Positions 1 through 21,796 of a DNA stretch of 64,000 nucleotides are shown here, piece after piece (the stretch's first letter is position 1; each line of letters begins with the position of its first letter). A program made the position numbers and the translations under genes. The stretch lies in the NCBI GenBank assembly GCA_021464245.1, contig JADCRB010000075.1, positions 1,984,001 through 2,048,000 of the forward strand, given 5' to 3'. This DNA comes from Carallia brachiata (taxonomy: Eukaryota > Streptophyta > Magnoliopsida > Malpighiales > Rhizophoraceae). The notes under the pieces were generated by a model that saw nothing but the letters and a program-made list of their open reading frames with translations, did not search any database and was not told the origin of the DNA.

Positions 1-1931
1 CAACATCGTCAATTTAGCACATGCCATCAAGCTACCAACAAACCTCCACTTGCCACCAGATCTCAGCACCAACAACGTAAGGAAACAAAGGAAGTAGGAA
101 AAATAACTACCGAAATGTCAGAGCGATAGACCCCTGCACTAGGCCCCCCCGCCTTCGAAGCATCTTGACTCTAAAAGCACCCCACAACAACCACTGGAAC
201 AACAAAGCAACCACCACACCAAGGGAAACCACCCACAAATGCTATATAAGGCCCCAACCATCAGCTAAAAGGAGATCCTCCCCTATCCCAATGTCGACCG
301 CAACAAGCGATTAGGTGAAGGAGGGGAGAGAAAGCACCAAAAACATGAAGCCCACCAACTGGAGACGAAATATGTAAGTGTATTTTCAAAAGAAATAAGT
401 AAAAGAAACGAAAAGAGTCTTACATAAAAAAGAGAGAAATTTTGAAAACCTTATATATGAGAACGCATGGTATTAGTTTAATTAGCCTCATAGGTGTCTA
501 TGGACAAGTACCACACACAAGCGCGGGCATGTGCATATGTCACGTGATATTTTATACGTAGTTAATTAATTAAATAATAATTAAATATTTCTCACAATTT
601 TTCTTATCAAATTAATTGTCCTGACAATTATGTCTAAACAGTTATAATTTAACTGTTTGGTTGTTTGAACAGTCGTGTCCCATATATTATGTTATCAAAT
701 ATAAGTAAAATCAACAGAAAATGGATGCAAATAATATTCAAATAAAGGATATGAACAGTGTCTGAGGCGTGCGAGGCACTATCCTTAAGGATAGTTTCCG
801 CCCCCGTTCTCAAGCTGAGACAGTGCACCAGGTCGCAACGGCTACCCTCCCAGGATACAACAGACCTTCCCACTAATGTGCACTGCAAATAGTGAGGTAA
901 CAGAAACAACTCTAATTTTGATTAACCCAGCAAAATCTAGCAAAAGAATGTGCAGGAAGAAGAGTATCTGTAGAGAGTAGTCTTTCTGGAGAAGAATGAG
1001 TTGTTGATATACTGGTTCATCCTTTGAGGTTCATAAAAGTGAATAATGACCATAAAGGTGAATAATGGACAGAATAATGGTGGTTAAATGGCTGTAACTG
1101 CTGCAACGACTAGTTTTTCAACAGCAAAAAACGGCTAGTTTGACCGAAGAGTCTGAATAGTCTCAAAAACGGCTGTAACTGCTCCTATCGGACCCAAGAC
1201 TGGGTTGCGCAAGACCTCTTATGGGTCTTTTATTTTATGAAAGTGTAAGACACATATTAGTTTATAAACAAGTGGTATATAACCTTTCTTTTCCATGTGG
1301 GATCCAAGTCTCCTTATATACTCTTTTATTAAGTATTACTTGGCTTCTCTTTCCCATGTGGGATTCAAGTCTTTTAAAATACCCTTTATTCTTCCAACAC
1401 ATTATTCCCCTGTAGAATACTATATATAAAAATTCATACTGTTTGTATTTTACTGTAGAAAAATTACAAATAGTACCAATAATAATATTACATGCATAAT
1501 TTTGTTTCCTATCTTTGTTTTATCATTGTACAAGTGCAATTAAGGGCATAAGCTGTGGTGCATAATTGGAATGTGACTATTCCCTTAAAAAAAGTGACGT
1601 CTGACACACAACTTAAAACGGTCTGCAATTCATTGTTTTTTTATTTTTTCAATTCTAGATTACAGAATTTTTGTACCAACAAAACAATGAACCATGGATT
1701 CAGAGACCGAATCCCCACTCCAACCAGGAGAGGCCATTGAAAACCAAAGAAGATAACCAACAACAACCATAATCAGACCAAGCAAGTGTCACTACGAACA
1801 CACAAAGCACCGTTGAGGACGCACGAAGCTGACCAGACTCTTGGTACATGATAGGGAAATCCGGCGCACACTAGCCCCTAAATAGCCGACCTATAGATAA
1901 CAAAATTAAGTGTTCGAAGGTCTTAGGTTAA
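1..1931. other. Left flank, no gene recognised
   Basis: I see no convincing coding exon here. The first ~400 bases are less AT-rich than the rest and include a TATATAAGG-like box near 243, which could be the edge of a transposable element; this is a guess. Two imperfect ~50-bp direct repeats lie at about 1281-1330 and 1341-1391, each with a CCATGTGGGAT core, a look common in plant LTR or promoter debris. The rest is AT-rich. Confidence 0.5.
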
Positions 1932-2330
1932 AGTTATGTTTGGTATTAAGGTGAAAAGTGCGTTGTAGTGTAGTAATTGTATTTTAAACTAAAAGTAACT
2001 TTTTTAATATTTGGTAATTCTTTCTAAATGCAGTTTTGCAAATGTGATACCTCTCAAAACTATGGTTTTACAAAAGTACCTTAAATATACTTTTAAAAAA
2101 AGTTATAAAACTCAACGACCATACCACACAAATTTTGAATTAAGTGGATAAAACTAACTTTATCAATTTAAAAAATTATTAAACATTCAAAATTTAAATT
2201 TTTTTACAGCTTTTTCATGATTATTACTAAATAATTTGTAATTTTAAATAACAGTATTTTTAATTACAATATTTTGTTCGCAGTATTTCTATTTACAGCA
2301 CTTTTTCTTATAGTATTACCAAACAGACCT
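1932..2330. mobile_element. Tourist-like (PIF/Harbinger) MITE, ~399 bp
   Basis: The ends are imperfect terminal inverted repeats: the left end reads AGTTATGTTTGGTAT and the reverse complement of the right end AGGTCTGTTTGGTAA. The element is flanked by the trinucleotide TAA on both sides (1929-1931 and 2331-2333), the target duplication expected of PIF/Harbinger MITEs. It has no coding capacity and is AT-rich. It lies about 520 bp upstream of the cytochrome c start codon, so it may form part of that gene's distal promoter. Confidence 0.6.
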
Positions 2331-2796
2331 TAAATACGATATAAAAGTCCTTCACGTCTTTGGATTTTTTCACCGACCTTTTTCCCATTTTGGGCTTTTA
2401 AATTTTCCAACAATTTCATACCTTTATGAAAACTAATTTATCATTTTTGGATTAATAATTGTAGTCAAACATTAGACTTTTTATTTAAAGAAAAGGATTT
2501 CTATGCAAAACGATTTTTTTTTCCCTGAAATTGTTACAAATCACACAAAGGAAAAACACGGAGAGAGAAGTTAAACGGGGAGTAGAGAAAACCTAGGGAT
2601 GTAGGGGGGCATTTATGTCATTTTATCCCAAAGAGAGCGTGCCACCACCGGCCACCGCCAGACACCAGCAGTGTGTCCTGCTTGTATTAAATAAATAAAA
2701 TAAAATAAAAAAAAGCGCCGCCCAAAACCTGATTTTAATTTCGCCGTGAGAAAAAATAACCAAAGTCAAAATTCCTTTGGAACCCTAGCAGAGTAG

Positions 2797-4468
<1,672 letters not shown>

Positions 4469-7330
4469 TGCCCTTCCTTTAACGTTCATTAGATTTCCTT
4501 GCAATTATTCCCAAAGGAGAATTCTTTTTCAAAAGCAGTTGAATCTATTTGTTAGCTGAAATAAGAGCCGTGAGGGCTAAAAGATGATGTTTGTTTTGAG
4601 AGTTGAGACGAGGAAAACATTTTTCTGATGTAAGCCACTCCTCGAGGCATCCGGTAAACCTGCAATGATTTTTCTCTGAAAGAGCTTATGCGATCTGCTT
4701 GTCGGTGTCTTTGTGGTGAGAATTTTTTTCCTTTTATTTTTCTCAAATTGGAATAGGAGGCGTTTTGTCTCATCAAGATGGCGGTTTCGCGTTTGATAGT
4801 AAAAATGAGTTCTACTATACAGTTTAATTTTAAATAGTATTAATGTAATTGTATAATTTATTTAATTATTTCTAATAGTTTACTTTAAAATTTTTTTTAA
4901 CTATCTATCAATATATATTATTTTAATTATATTATAATTTTATATAAAAAAATTTATCAAGTATTTTCTTTTAACTATAAAAAGAACAGAAAAACTTGTC
5001 TTTTGATTTGGTGGTCTTTCCTCGTCAACTGAGATGAGATTGGATGGTGTCATTGTTTATGAGCTTGACTCGTTTTCCTCGGTGAAAGAAAATTTTATTT
5101 CAAGGTATTATTTTTGTTTTCTCATTAAATAACAAAAAATGAGAAACAAAGTAATTTCCCCCAAAATAAAACCCTTTCAGAGCTTATTGGTTCAATTTTC
5201 TGCACAAGATTATTGATCGGTATCAATATAGGGTAAGCGGACCGTTTTAGATCTCACGTTGTAAACGTTGTGAACGATCGGACCCATTTTAGGTCTAACA
5301 TTTTAAAAATTTGGGACACATATAGACATTTCGTTTTAGTGGTAATCGTATGAGTTCATGTTCGTGAAGGAGGTTCGTGCAAAAACAATGGTGAGGGTGA
5401 ACAAGGTTTAAAATTCCCACCCAATTTTGTGCCAAGTTCGTTAAATTGGCTCGCCGACTTTGAAAACTACTTATAAGTTGTAAACGAGAATTTTGCAAAT
5501 ACCAATTAGAATCTCAATGGGAAAATGAGAAGTAACATGTACGTCTGCCTCTTTCCACCGTCACTTCATTTTGTATTTTAAACGTTATTCTACCGTTGGA
5601 CTTAGTTGGTTAGTGTCTCTCTTCTTTCTTTCTTTTTTTTTTTTTTTCTCATGCCCTTGCTTCTTTTTTTTTAATAAGAAAAAAAATTTATCGTAAGTAT
5701 ATTGCTCATCAGATATGCTTATTGATATTAGAGTAATTTCCATTTGTAACGCTTTATTCAACTACACTCAAAGAGACAGACTCACCACTTGAGAACTGGT
5801 GGAATCGAGTGTGACTCTGCTACCGGCGACTACAGCGATTACCAAATTTGAAACTTAACATCGCCTCATAATCTTTCTCCACCGCAGCAAACATCAAACC
5901 ATTTGTCAGAAGAGGACAAGAGCATAAAGATTCAAATTTAGGTCATTAATGTGAAACTCACACCAACTTATCACCGTGTTACAACTTCAAGTGATTATGC
6001 CCTTACTCGCTTTTTGACAAAACAAACCACTCAAAAATTTTGGCAAGAATTTGAGCTTAGCTTCATGGTTTCATTTTTCATGGTAGGTAGACTGTCATAA
6101 AGTTCAAGCACTTCTCCTATGAAGTTTATTTTTCTATATTCAACTATTTTGTCAGTTACTGTATAGCTGACTGTGGCCTATAAAAAGGTTTGGCTGATAC
6201 GAAAAGTAACAAATTGGGCACATAATTCCTTCTGGGTAAGATATGAAGCTGAGGCCACCCAGCTCAAGGAGAATATTCCAACTGCGAAGAAAATACATAT
6301 CACGCCTACGTTCTGGGTTTGGATTGGAATTGGACGTACTAAAAAATAAAAATGGTGTGGATCAAATAGGACCACTCTTTAATGCCACGGCGGTGCCTAT
6401 TTCTTTTGTTATCTAATAGCCACTAGCTGTATTGGTATTAAACAATGATTGCCAACTCTGTGATTAATGTGGGGTGGCTTAGGCATGGCGAAAATTGGTT
6501 GTTCAAAGCCTTGTCACATAGACCTACTAGGCTGGTTACAGCTGGTCATATGAATAGATAAATTTTAAGTTTTTTTCATTTTAATGTTCAGATATAAATT
6601 TTAAGTTTTATGCACACAAAAAAACTCACATCATCGGCCAAAGGCAGAAAATACAATGTTATCGTCTCCAAATAAAAATGAATGAACTAATTGTTAGATC
6701 AACAACAATAGTATGTTGTCTATAAGAATTCTCAAAGCCAAAGCCAATTTGATTGACGAGTGATTATATATTTTGTTTTTTTTTTTATTTTTAAATTTCA
6801 ACATAATGACTAATTTTAAATTACCTTCAACTCAACATGCAATGTATTTTGTTCAATTTAACTTTTGAGATTTTTTTATCTTTTAAAAAAACACACTTAA
6901 AAGTTTTTTGAAATGTTGGACATAAATATAAAAAATTCAGTGATACGGCTGAAAAATCTAACAAGTATGTTTTTCTTTTTTTAAAAATAAAATGAAATTC
7001 AGACCCTGACTAAAAAATAATAATATCTAGTATATTTTTTTTTAAACATAAATAAATAAAAATAATACTTTACAAATCTGTTAAAATATTTCTTAAAACT
7101 AAAATGAACTAATCACTTTACACTAAACTCCAAAAAAGCAAACCAACAAACATCACTGAACAAGAGCTCGAGAGGCTCATTGGCCGGCAATATCCATTAC
7201 ATTGTCAAAAGAACAAAACAAAACAAACTAATAAGTCACTGTTCCTCTGTGTGCATATTTATTTATTGAGTTTTTATTAGAATCCAAAAAAAAAAAAAAC
7301 CTGCCAAAACAGATAGTTTGATTATTTAAG
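4469..7330. other. Intergenic region between cytochrome c and GBA2-like gene
   Basis: The first ~300 bases are probably the cytochrome c 3' UTR. Beyond this the sequence is AT-rich, with a strongly AT-rich block at about 4800-4980 and homopolymer T tracts at 5630-5670. A short minus-strand open frame around 6178-6375 contains a hydrophobic stretch but no family I recognise. Nothing else is supported. Confidence 0.5.
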
Positions 7331-7466
7331 ATCCTCACACTTTGGGATTTGGGAATAACTCCAATTCCATTCCTCAAATCACAGGCTTTCTCTCATATTA
7401 GTTTGGTTTGGTGGGCACCCATTTTCAGTTTCAGTTCAAAGGTCCCCTCTTTTTTCTGTGTCTCAG

Positions 7467-8282
7467 GTTAGTGCTCCTACTATTTGTTCAATTTTCTATC
7501 TGAATTTCCACCTGTTTCTTATTTGTTTCCTTTTTCTTTCATTTATTTATGTATTTTTTTTGGTCACTGTGTAACGTCTAGTTGACTTTATGCATGTATA
7601 TAATGTATGGATATACGATGTGTGGTGAACTGCAATGAAATTCTTCTTCTTGTACTTCTTCTTCTGTCAGTGCTACTGGTGAGTTACATGATGATTATGT
7701 TAGTTTGTGTGATTCCAAGCAGACTACGTATTGAGTATAAATCTGGCATCAGAATATCGCACATTAAATGCTAACATCTATGTTTTTTTGTATGTATAGG
7801 CTCTCGCATATGTATGCAACATTTTGGGACCAATTTAGACTATATGTACCCATTAAAGGCTACGTTTGTCGACCCTTTATTGGCTTATCTTTTGAGGTGG
7901 TTGATGAATTTTTCAAGCCTATGATTAGTTAAACAAAATGGGTGTTATTGGGATACATCAGTTTTTAGTGTGAATTGGAATTCTGTGTTTGATCGGGCTA
8001 ATTCTTTTTTAGCAGATTGCGGATCTGTGGGACAGTATTTGTTTGTGTCAGCGTAGTATTAAAGGACGAAATGTATTAATACAGCTTTGTTTTGGTAGTT
8101 CAGTGATTTCCTATCAAGTAGAGTGCTATCATTGCTGTTCTGTGCATTAACATTTTAGTTTTTTCTAATTTTTTTTATGAGTTGGAGTGGCACATCTTGG
8201 TGCTGATCAGAAAAGGAAACGGGTATGATTTGAAAAGTATAATTCAACTGTGCTGCTTTTCCTTGTCTCTGTTTAAATCCAG
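7467..8282 (+). other. Probable 5'-UTR intron of the GBA2-like gene
   Basis: A good donor (TCTCAG|GTTAGT, about 7461-7472) and a good acceptor (AATCCAG|ACAAC, about 8276-8287) bracket this stretch, and the start codon follows the acceptor by only 5 bases. An untranslated first exon would then lie at about 7330-7466. This is read from splice-site form only; there is no transcript evidence. Confidence 0.5.
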
Positions 8283-8287
8283 ACAAC

Positions 8288-16084
<7,797 letters not shown>

Positions 16085-17245
16085 CTCTTATAGTTTTCAT
16101 TGTTTTCTTCGGCTTTCGTGCATTTGGGGTTTTGCATTCATTATTCAAAAATAAGAAAAAGCACTGGTACAATGAGGTATAGCTCGCCGGTACTGGGATC
16201 ATTTTTAAGATTAAACGTCTCGTCTTTAAAATTGAAAGTTTTAAATTTAAGTTACAGTAGGTTCCAATTAATCCAGAAAGAAAAAGCATGGGGGCATAAA
16301 CTAGCTACAGAATATTTGGTTTATACCATCGTGTGTTGTAGTGTAACGGTAATACACTGAACATGCCAATTGTGAGGTGGTAATACACTGAACATGCCAA
16401 TTGCGAGGTCCCGAGTCTGAATGCGCCGTGACGTGCGGTGGGATTAAACTTTTAAAAAACTTGAGTTATACTGTAACTATACAGACATGTCAAAAGTTTC
16501 TTCTGAAAGAGGAGCAATACTTTCTGACAAATTTGTAGAATGTCATCCTACTCTCCCAATTTTTTTAACAAAAAAAGAAAAAATGGAATATTTGGTTCAT
16601 GTAACGTTGGGAGTTATTGTCATATAGAAATGTTGCGGTATTAGCTGTGCAATGTTGGGCGTTCTTTCACTGCTCTTTGGTATTTGGTTTGATTTCATTT
16701 CAACCTGTTTGGAACTAAAACCAAACTAAAATATCCAGAATAAAATTTCAAAGCTGAAAATTAAACATAAAATTCTTGATTATTATATATTTTACGTGAA
16801 AATTTGCTCAAATATTGAAAGAAAATGACAAATTAATTTATTTACCAAAAAATAATTACAAAAAAAAAAAACGAAAGTTTGCTTTTTTCGGTTATATTAA
16901 GTTCACTCGTATGCAAAATTTAACTCAAATGAAGTTAAAGATTATAGTAAGATTTCAAACTGAATCGAACCAGAATTTACTTTCTTAAAAGGGAGCTAGC
17001 CAGATTTTTCAATCAACAAACTGAAGAAGAATTTCTTCATTTTTTTTTTCCCATTTCTAACTGAATACTGTCTTCTGGTCATTCTTGGGAGAGCGGTTTC
17101 AGTATCTTAAACCAGGGAAACAAAGAAAATCGCTGGTTTTTATTTGATTCCTTGCATGTAACTTTTTAGTCTCAGATTGCTTTGGAAAATGAAGCAGTTA
17201 AAACATGACATTAGTCCCTCGGCGACAATACAATAATTAAAAATT
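16085..17245. other. 3' flank of GBA2-like gene
   Basis: Probably the 3' UTR at first, then AT-rich intergenic DNA. Apart from the SINE-like/tandem-duplicated piece at 16330-16450 nothing is recognised. Confidence 0.5.
16330..16450 (+). repeat. SINE-like tRNA-related fragment with 31-bp tandem duplication
   Basis: A 31-bp unit beginning GGTAATACACTGAACATG occurs twice back to back (16348-16378 and 16379-16409, one mismatch). The stretch GTGTAACGGTAATACA upstream and GAGGTCCCGAGTCTGAATGC downstream look like degenerate box A and box B of a tRNA-derived SINE. There is no clear A-rich or simple tail, so the SINE call is tentative; the tandem duplication itself is plain. Confidence 0.4.
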
Positions 17246-17248
17246 TAT

Positions 17249-18477
17249 GGCCCGTTTGGAGTGGTTTAAATTTTCTGTTTTCTGTTTATTTTTCACAAAA
17301 AAAACAGAAAACATATTTGTTATTGATTCTGTTTTCTGTTTTTTGTTGAAAAGTTAAAAGTGTTTTTTAAAGAAAAAAATCAAATTGGGAAAACAATAAA
17401 AATTGCTTTCCGATTTTGTTTTTCACTTTTTTTTTTCTATACTTTCTCTCACAACATTTTCTTTCTCTATCCACCATCTTTACCATATCTCTCTTTACTC
17501 ATCCTCTCTCTATCCCTCTATATTTTTTCTCTCACTACTCTTTCTCTCTCAACTCATTCTCTCTCTACCTTCTCTCTCCCTTTTCTATCTCTACCAGTCT
17601 CTCTCTACCCTCTCTCTCTCTATTTTCTCTCTCTCCTCATTGTCTCTCTACCCTCTCTCTTCCTTTTCTATCTCTACCATTCTCTCTCTACCCTCTCTCT
17701 CTCTCTGTTTTCTCTCTCTCCTCTCTCCCTTTTTTTCTATCTCTACCATTCTCTCTCTACCCTCTCTCTCTCTATTTTCTCTCTCTACTCTTCTGTCTCT
17801 CCTCTCTCTCTCCTTTTTCTATCTCTATCATTCTCTCTCTCTCTCCCTTTTTTCTATTTCTACCATTCTCTCTCTACCCTCTCTCTCTCTCCTTTTTCTC
17901 TCTCTATTCATTCTCTCTCTACCCAAACTCTTTCACTTTTTCTTGTTTTACCATTCTCTCTACGCATTCTCTCTCTACCCTCTCTCTCATTTTTTCTCTC
18001 TCTATCATTCTCTTACTCGTTCTTTCTCTACCGCTCTCTCTCTTTTCTCTTTTTGTCATTTTCTCTACTCATTCTCTCTCTACCCTCTCTCTCTTTTCTC
18101 TCTTTGTTCATTTCTCTACTCATTCTCTCTCTACCCTCTCTCTCTCATTTTCTCTCTCTACTATTCTGTTTACTCTTCTTTCTACCCTTTCTCTTTATGT
18201 CATTATCTCTACTCATTCTCTTTCTTCTCTTTTTCTCTCTCTACTCATTCTCTCTTTACCCTCTTTCTCTCTCTCTCTCTCTCTCCCATTTTTCTCTGTA
18301 TATTTATAATCTTTTTACCATTTCTCTCACTATCCTTTTTCTACCTATTTTTTTATTCTTATAAAAAAAAAAACAAAAATTGACAGCAATAAATACAAAA
18401 ATTCAGCAAAGAGCAAAAACAAAAAATAGAAATTGAAAAGTGGAAACAAAAAACTGACAGCGTCTTCAAACAGATCC
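17249..18477. mobile_element. MITE-like element carrying a CT-rich minisatellite
   Basis: The outer ends are imperfect inverted repeats: GGCCCGTTTGGAG on the left and, as reverse complement of the right end, GGATCTGTTTGAAG. The flanking trinucleotide TAT occurs on both sides (17246-17248 and 18478-18480), a candidate target duplication. The ends are A/T-rich (CTGTTTTC-type on the left, GAAAACAG-like on the right). Between them lies about 900 bp of almost pure pyrimidine. Which superfamily it belongs to is uncertain, since TAT is not the canonical TWA of Tourist elements. Confidence 0.45.
17425..18350. repeat. ~0.9-kb CT-rich minisatellite
   Basis: An almost pure pyrimidine tract on + made of variable ~35-50-bp units of the form TACCATTCTCTCTCTACC followed by CTCTCTCTCTATTTTCTC. 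All three forward frames stay open across most of it because CT-rich DNA has few stops; the predicted Ser/Leu/Phe-repeat peptides are not genes. Such mirror-like homopyrimidine DNA can adopt triplex (H-DNA) form; that is known biophysics, not something shown here. Confidence 0.9.
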
Positions 18478-18480
18478 TAT

Positions 18481-21400
18481 ATTTTTACTTTTGAGATCTC
18501 AAATTTTAATTTTAAAATAATATGAGATTTATAAAAATAATATAAATTATTTTTATTGTATAATTGAGTCTTAATATTAACTAAATCTCTTAAAAAAAAA
18601 AAAGGAAAAGATGGCATTGGCTGGGCTGGGCTCCATAGGATGGCATTGACAGAAGCCACTTCTCCACGCTTTCCTAGTGCTTTGTACCACTTTTGCTTTT
18701 CTTTCCTTTATTCCCCCCCCCCCCCAATTGTCTTTTTTGAGTAAATAAAAAAGTTCATTGAGTTGATATAATTATAAGAGTTTCGTTATGTAAGTATATA
18801 TATGTGGATAAATAAAAAATATATAATTAATTTAATAATATTTAATAATTTATTTATTTTTTTAAATTTAATATAATTTTTATGATATAATAATTTAGAT
18901 TTCTACATACCCAATATATTTTTTCTAAATATGGCCAAATAGTATTTTTATAATTATAAATGTAAAGATAAAAAACTTAGTTCTCCCCGTTTCAACATTC
19001 TCGTCGATCTTCAAAGTTATTTCTATACCGCGCTTGGCTAATTTAGGTAATTTATGGTCCTTTTATATTATGGAAAATATTTTTTTAAATACTATTTTTT
19101 ACATTTTGAAATGTTTGGCATATTAGAAAAGGTTGACTTGGAAAACAAAATTCAGTCAGAGGAAAAAATTTGTCATATTCTGTGGATTAAAACCTGAACT
19201 CATTTTTCACAATTTTTGTTGTGCTTTTATTTCCTTTTTTTTGTTCCCCCTTTTTTGGAGTTGGGGGGGGGGGGGGGGGGTTGAGTGGCTTTCCTGCATA
19301 AGCACGTTGTTTAGATCAATTATTTAATTTCCCTTGTCCAGTACTAGCAAGATTTGGTGGGATATCCTCTCTTCTTTCTGTCGAGAAATAAGGCGTGGAA
19401 CCCAAAGTCTCTCATTGAGAATAGAGGAAATTGCGCATTAGCACGAGACAGCAATATTTTTTTATATTATAAATGAAAATATACAGTAAATATATAATTA
19501 TTTAAATTATTAAATTATAAAAAATATATTTAATTTTAAAAAAATTAAATTAATTATATATTTTTTATATATCGTTATTATACTATACATATTTACATAA
19601 TTTTATTAGTAGAAAACAAACTCCACAATTGTACCTTTAGCCAGGATTATAATAAAGGTTCAGAGCAAAGGCTCCGTGGCAAGCATGGACCATTGGAAAT
19701 GGTGAAAGAAAAAAGTGGGAAAGGAGCAGCGTGCCGTGAGCTGTCCATTTTGAGAGACTGCCTTTTTTGCTTTTTTCAATGGTGGTGAATATTTATGAAG
19801 AAAGTAAAGGGAAATAAAATGGCCTAATCATAGTTTTCAAAAACTTTTATCCTTTTAATAAAGCGGCCGAAAAGTAGGGTTGGACATGCTTTACTATACT
19901 TGTGCACGAGTCCCAATATAAATTATTTTAATTATTTAAATAAAGTTTAATTAAAAAAATTTAATAATTTCTTTTAATTAATTTATTTATAATTATAAAA
20001 TAATATGTATCGTTAAATAATTAAATTTATAAAAAAATAAAAATAAAAATTATTAAATATTATTAAATAAAATTATTTAACTACTTATTATTATTTATAT
20101 TAAATTATTTAATATTATTCTTATAATTATTGTATTATTACAAATAATGATCTAGTGCGTCTGCGCTAAGACCACATATGATGTATAATGTTTCATGTTA
20201 ATTTTTCATTTTATTATCAAGTTTCACTACGTACCTACAATTAATTAGCGACGTTATAAAAGGTATACTAACATGATATTATCCTCATCAATAGTTACAT
20301 GATATTTATAAATTTTTATTATTAATTATAATTGTATGTCGAAAGACTAAAATTTATGCAATTAATAGGTACAATAATTTGTAAACATGCAGACACCTCA
20401 AATTAACTGCCATTGTCCAGATTACTTGTGGTTTCAACCCGGGTCGTTGGTCTTGGTCCACTAGGATATTCAACCATATAGTTTTCTTGCCTACTTTTCC
20501 GTTCAACTTTAGTTGCCTTTCTTTGCCCATAAAGACACCAAAGTTGAAAGCTTGAAAATATGTTACTGACAAATTCGATGCCCAAACATTAGAAGTCCTT
20601 AGTTTTTGTCTTCAGCCCCTGAAGTTCATCAGCCTGGCAGACAGCCGACTCCTTGGTTTTCACTTCACATCCAGGTATATATAGACATCCATATACAAAG
20701 CTAAACCCAACTTCGGATAGTCGATTATTATTATTATTATTATTTTATGGAATTGGAATTCTGGTAAATCCCATTTTCGTTTTTCAAATACATTTTTGCA
20801 GTTTTTATTACATTTCTGCTTGGCAACACATAGACAGTTCCTGGGTCGCTTGCTGCTGCTGCTGCTGAAGAAAATTTGGCTACTTTCTAGGTAGGAAGTT
20901 AAATACTTCTGTTAAGAGTGATCTTATATGTCTCGGTGGGATTTCAGATTTCAATATGATCTCATTCTCTTGAGCATTGAACTCCCCAGATGATTACAAA
21001 AATTCTCCTTTCCTTCTTCGAAGACCCTTTTTTTTTTTTTTTTTTTCATTTTTAACATAGATGAATGGCCAACAACACTTAGTTTTGTTACGAATTTGAG
21101 AAAAACTGGTCATATTTTCATTTTCTCCAAGCACAACACAACAGACCAAGCAAGAAATTGATGAAGTTTACAGCAATATTCTGCAGATTAAAATATAATT
21201 GAGTCAGACAAGTGCATGCCATATAGACAATGCAATACATTAATTTTGCCCGCAATCATTTGGCAGGTGCTAAAATTTAAAAAGCTATTGCACTATTTTT
21301 TTCATATTTTATGCACTTACATATATAAAGATACTAATTATGCACAGATCACACATGCTGTTGCAATTTTGTTCGCCCAAAAGGCCCACCAACGCCAACT

Positions 21401-21530
21401 CTCACAACTGGCATGGAATCCTTGCTTGTCTACCATTTAAATGTATTGTCAGGCCTACCATCAAAATCTGATGTTGGGTCCACGTCCAGATATTTTCATG
21501 TTTTTAACATTGAAACTGTTAGTGACTAGC
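18481..21530. other. AT-rich intergenic region
   Basis: No gene is recognised. Two strongly AT-rich stretches (about 18785-18915 and 19450-19610) resemble each other in opposite orientation, suggesting copies of one AT-rich repeat. Homopolymers of C (18715-18725) and G (19264-19280) are present. A tRNA-box-B-like GACCCGGGTTGAAACCAC lies on the minus strand at about 20429-20446 and may be SINE debris. Confidence 0.5.
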
Positions 21531-21532
21531 TA

Positions 21533-21700
21533 TTAGTAGTTGGCAAGGAAGAGAACTGCTATTCCAAAAACACCACAGAGAAGTGCACCAAGAAACAAGC
21601 TCCGAAAAATCCCGCGCTTAAGTGGGTTTTTGAGCGAGGGTTTTTGAGGGAGGTGAGATTTCCCCGGTCCCTTCGGGGCTGGTAATGGTTTTGCGTTTAG
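21533..21700 (-). CDS. Possible last exon of an unknown small membrane protein
   Basis: On the minus strand a frame of about 55 codons ends in a stop at 21533-21535 and lacks its own ATG; it is bounded upstream by a stop at 21701-21703. The peptide is Pro/Lys-rich at first and then has a hydrophobic C-terminus (SLFLGALLCGVFGIAVLF) ending LANY, a shape like a single C-terminal membrane anchor. A second frame over the same DNA starts with ATG near 21769 and stays open 48 codons. I do not recognise the family. It could be an exon, a pseudogene remnant or chance. Confidence 0.2.
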   Translation of the reverse strand, partial: LNAKPLPAPKGPGKSHLPQKPSLKNPLKRGIFRSLFLGALLCGVFGIAVLFLANY

Positions 21701-21796
21701 TTATTCGAACAAGACTAGTCGCGTGCAAAGATAAAGGAAAAGTAAGCCTCAAAGGCCTGACCATAGCTTTCTTCCAGCAATATATGCTTAGTTTAA

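Noticed and set aside
649..909. 86-codon minus-strand frame (WEGSRCDLVHCLSLRTGAE)
   Set aside because: It looks gene-like in composition but has no domain I recognise, no splice partners and no conserved start; left unannotated.
6178..6375. 65-codon minus-strand frame with a hydrophobic segment
   Set aside because: No family recognised and no flanking exons found; hydrophobic frames are frequent in AT-rich DNA.
17360..18383. Three overlapping open frames of ~300-330 codons on + with Ser/Leu/Phe repeats
   Set aside because: They are the three frames of one CT-rich minisatellite, open because pyrimidine-only DNA has no stop codons. No start context and no domain.
20420..20460. Possible tRNA gene on the minus strand (GACCCGGGTTGAAACC)
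   Set aside because: No acceptor stem or cloverleaf can be folded around the box-B-like motif; at most SINE debris.
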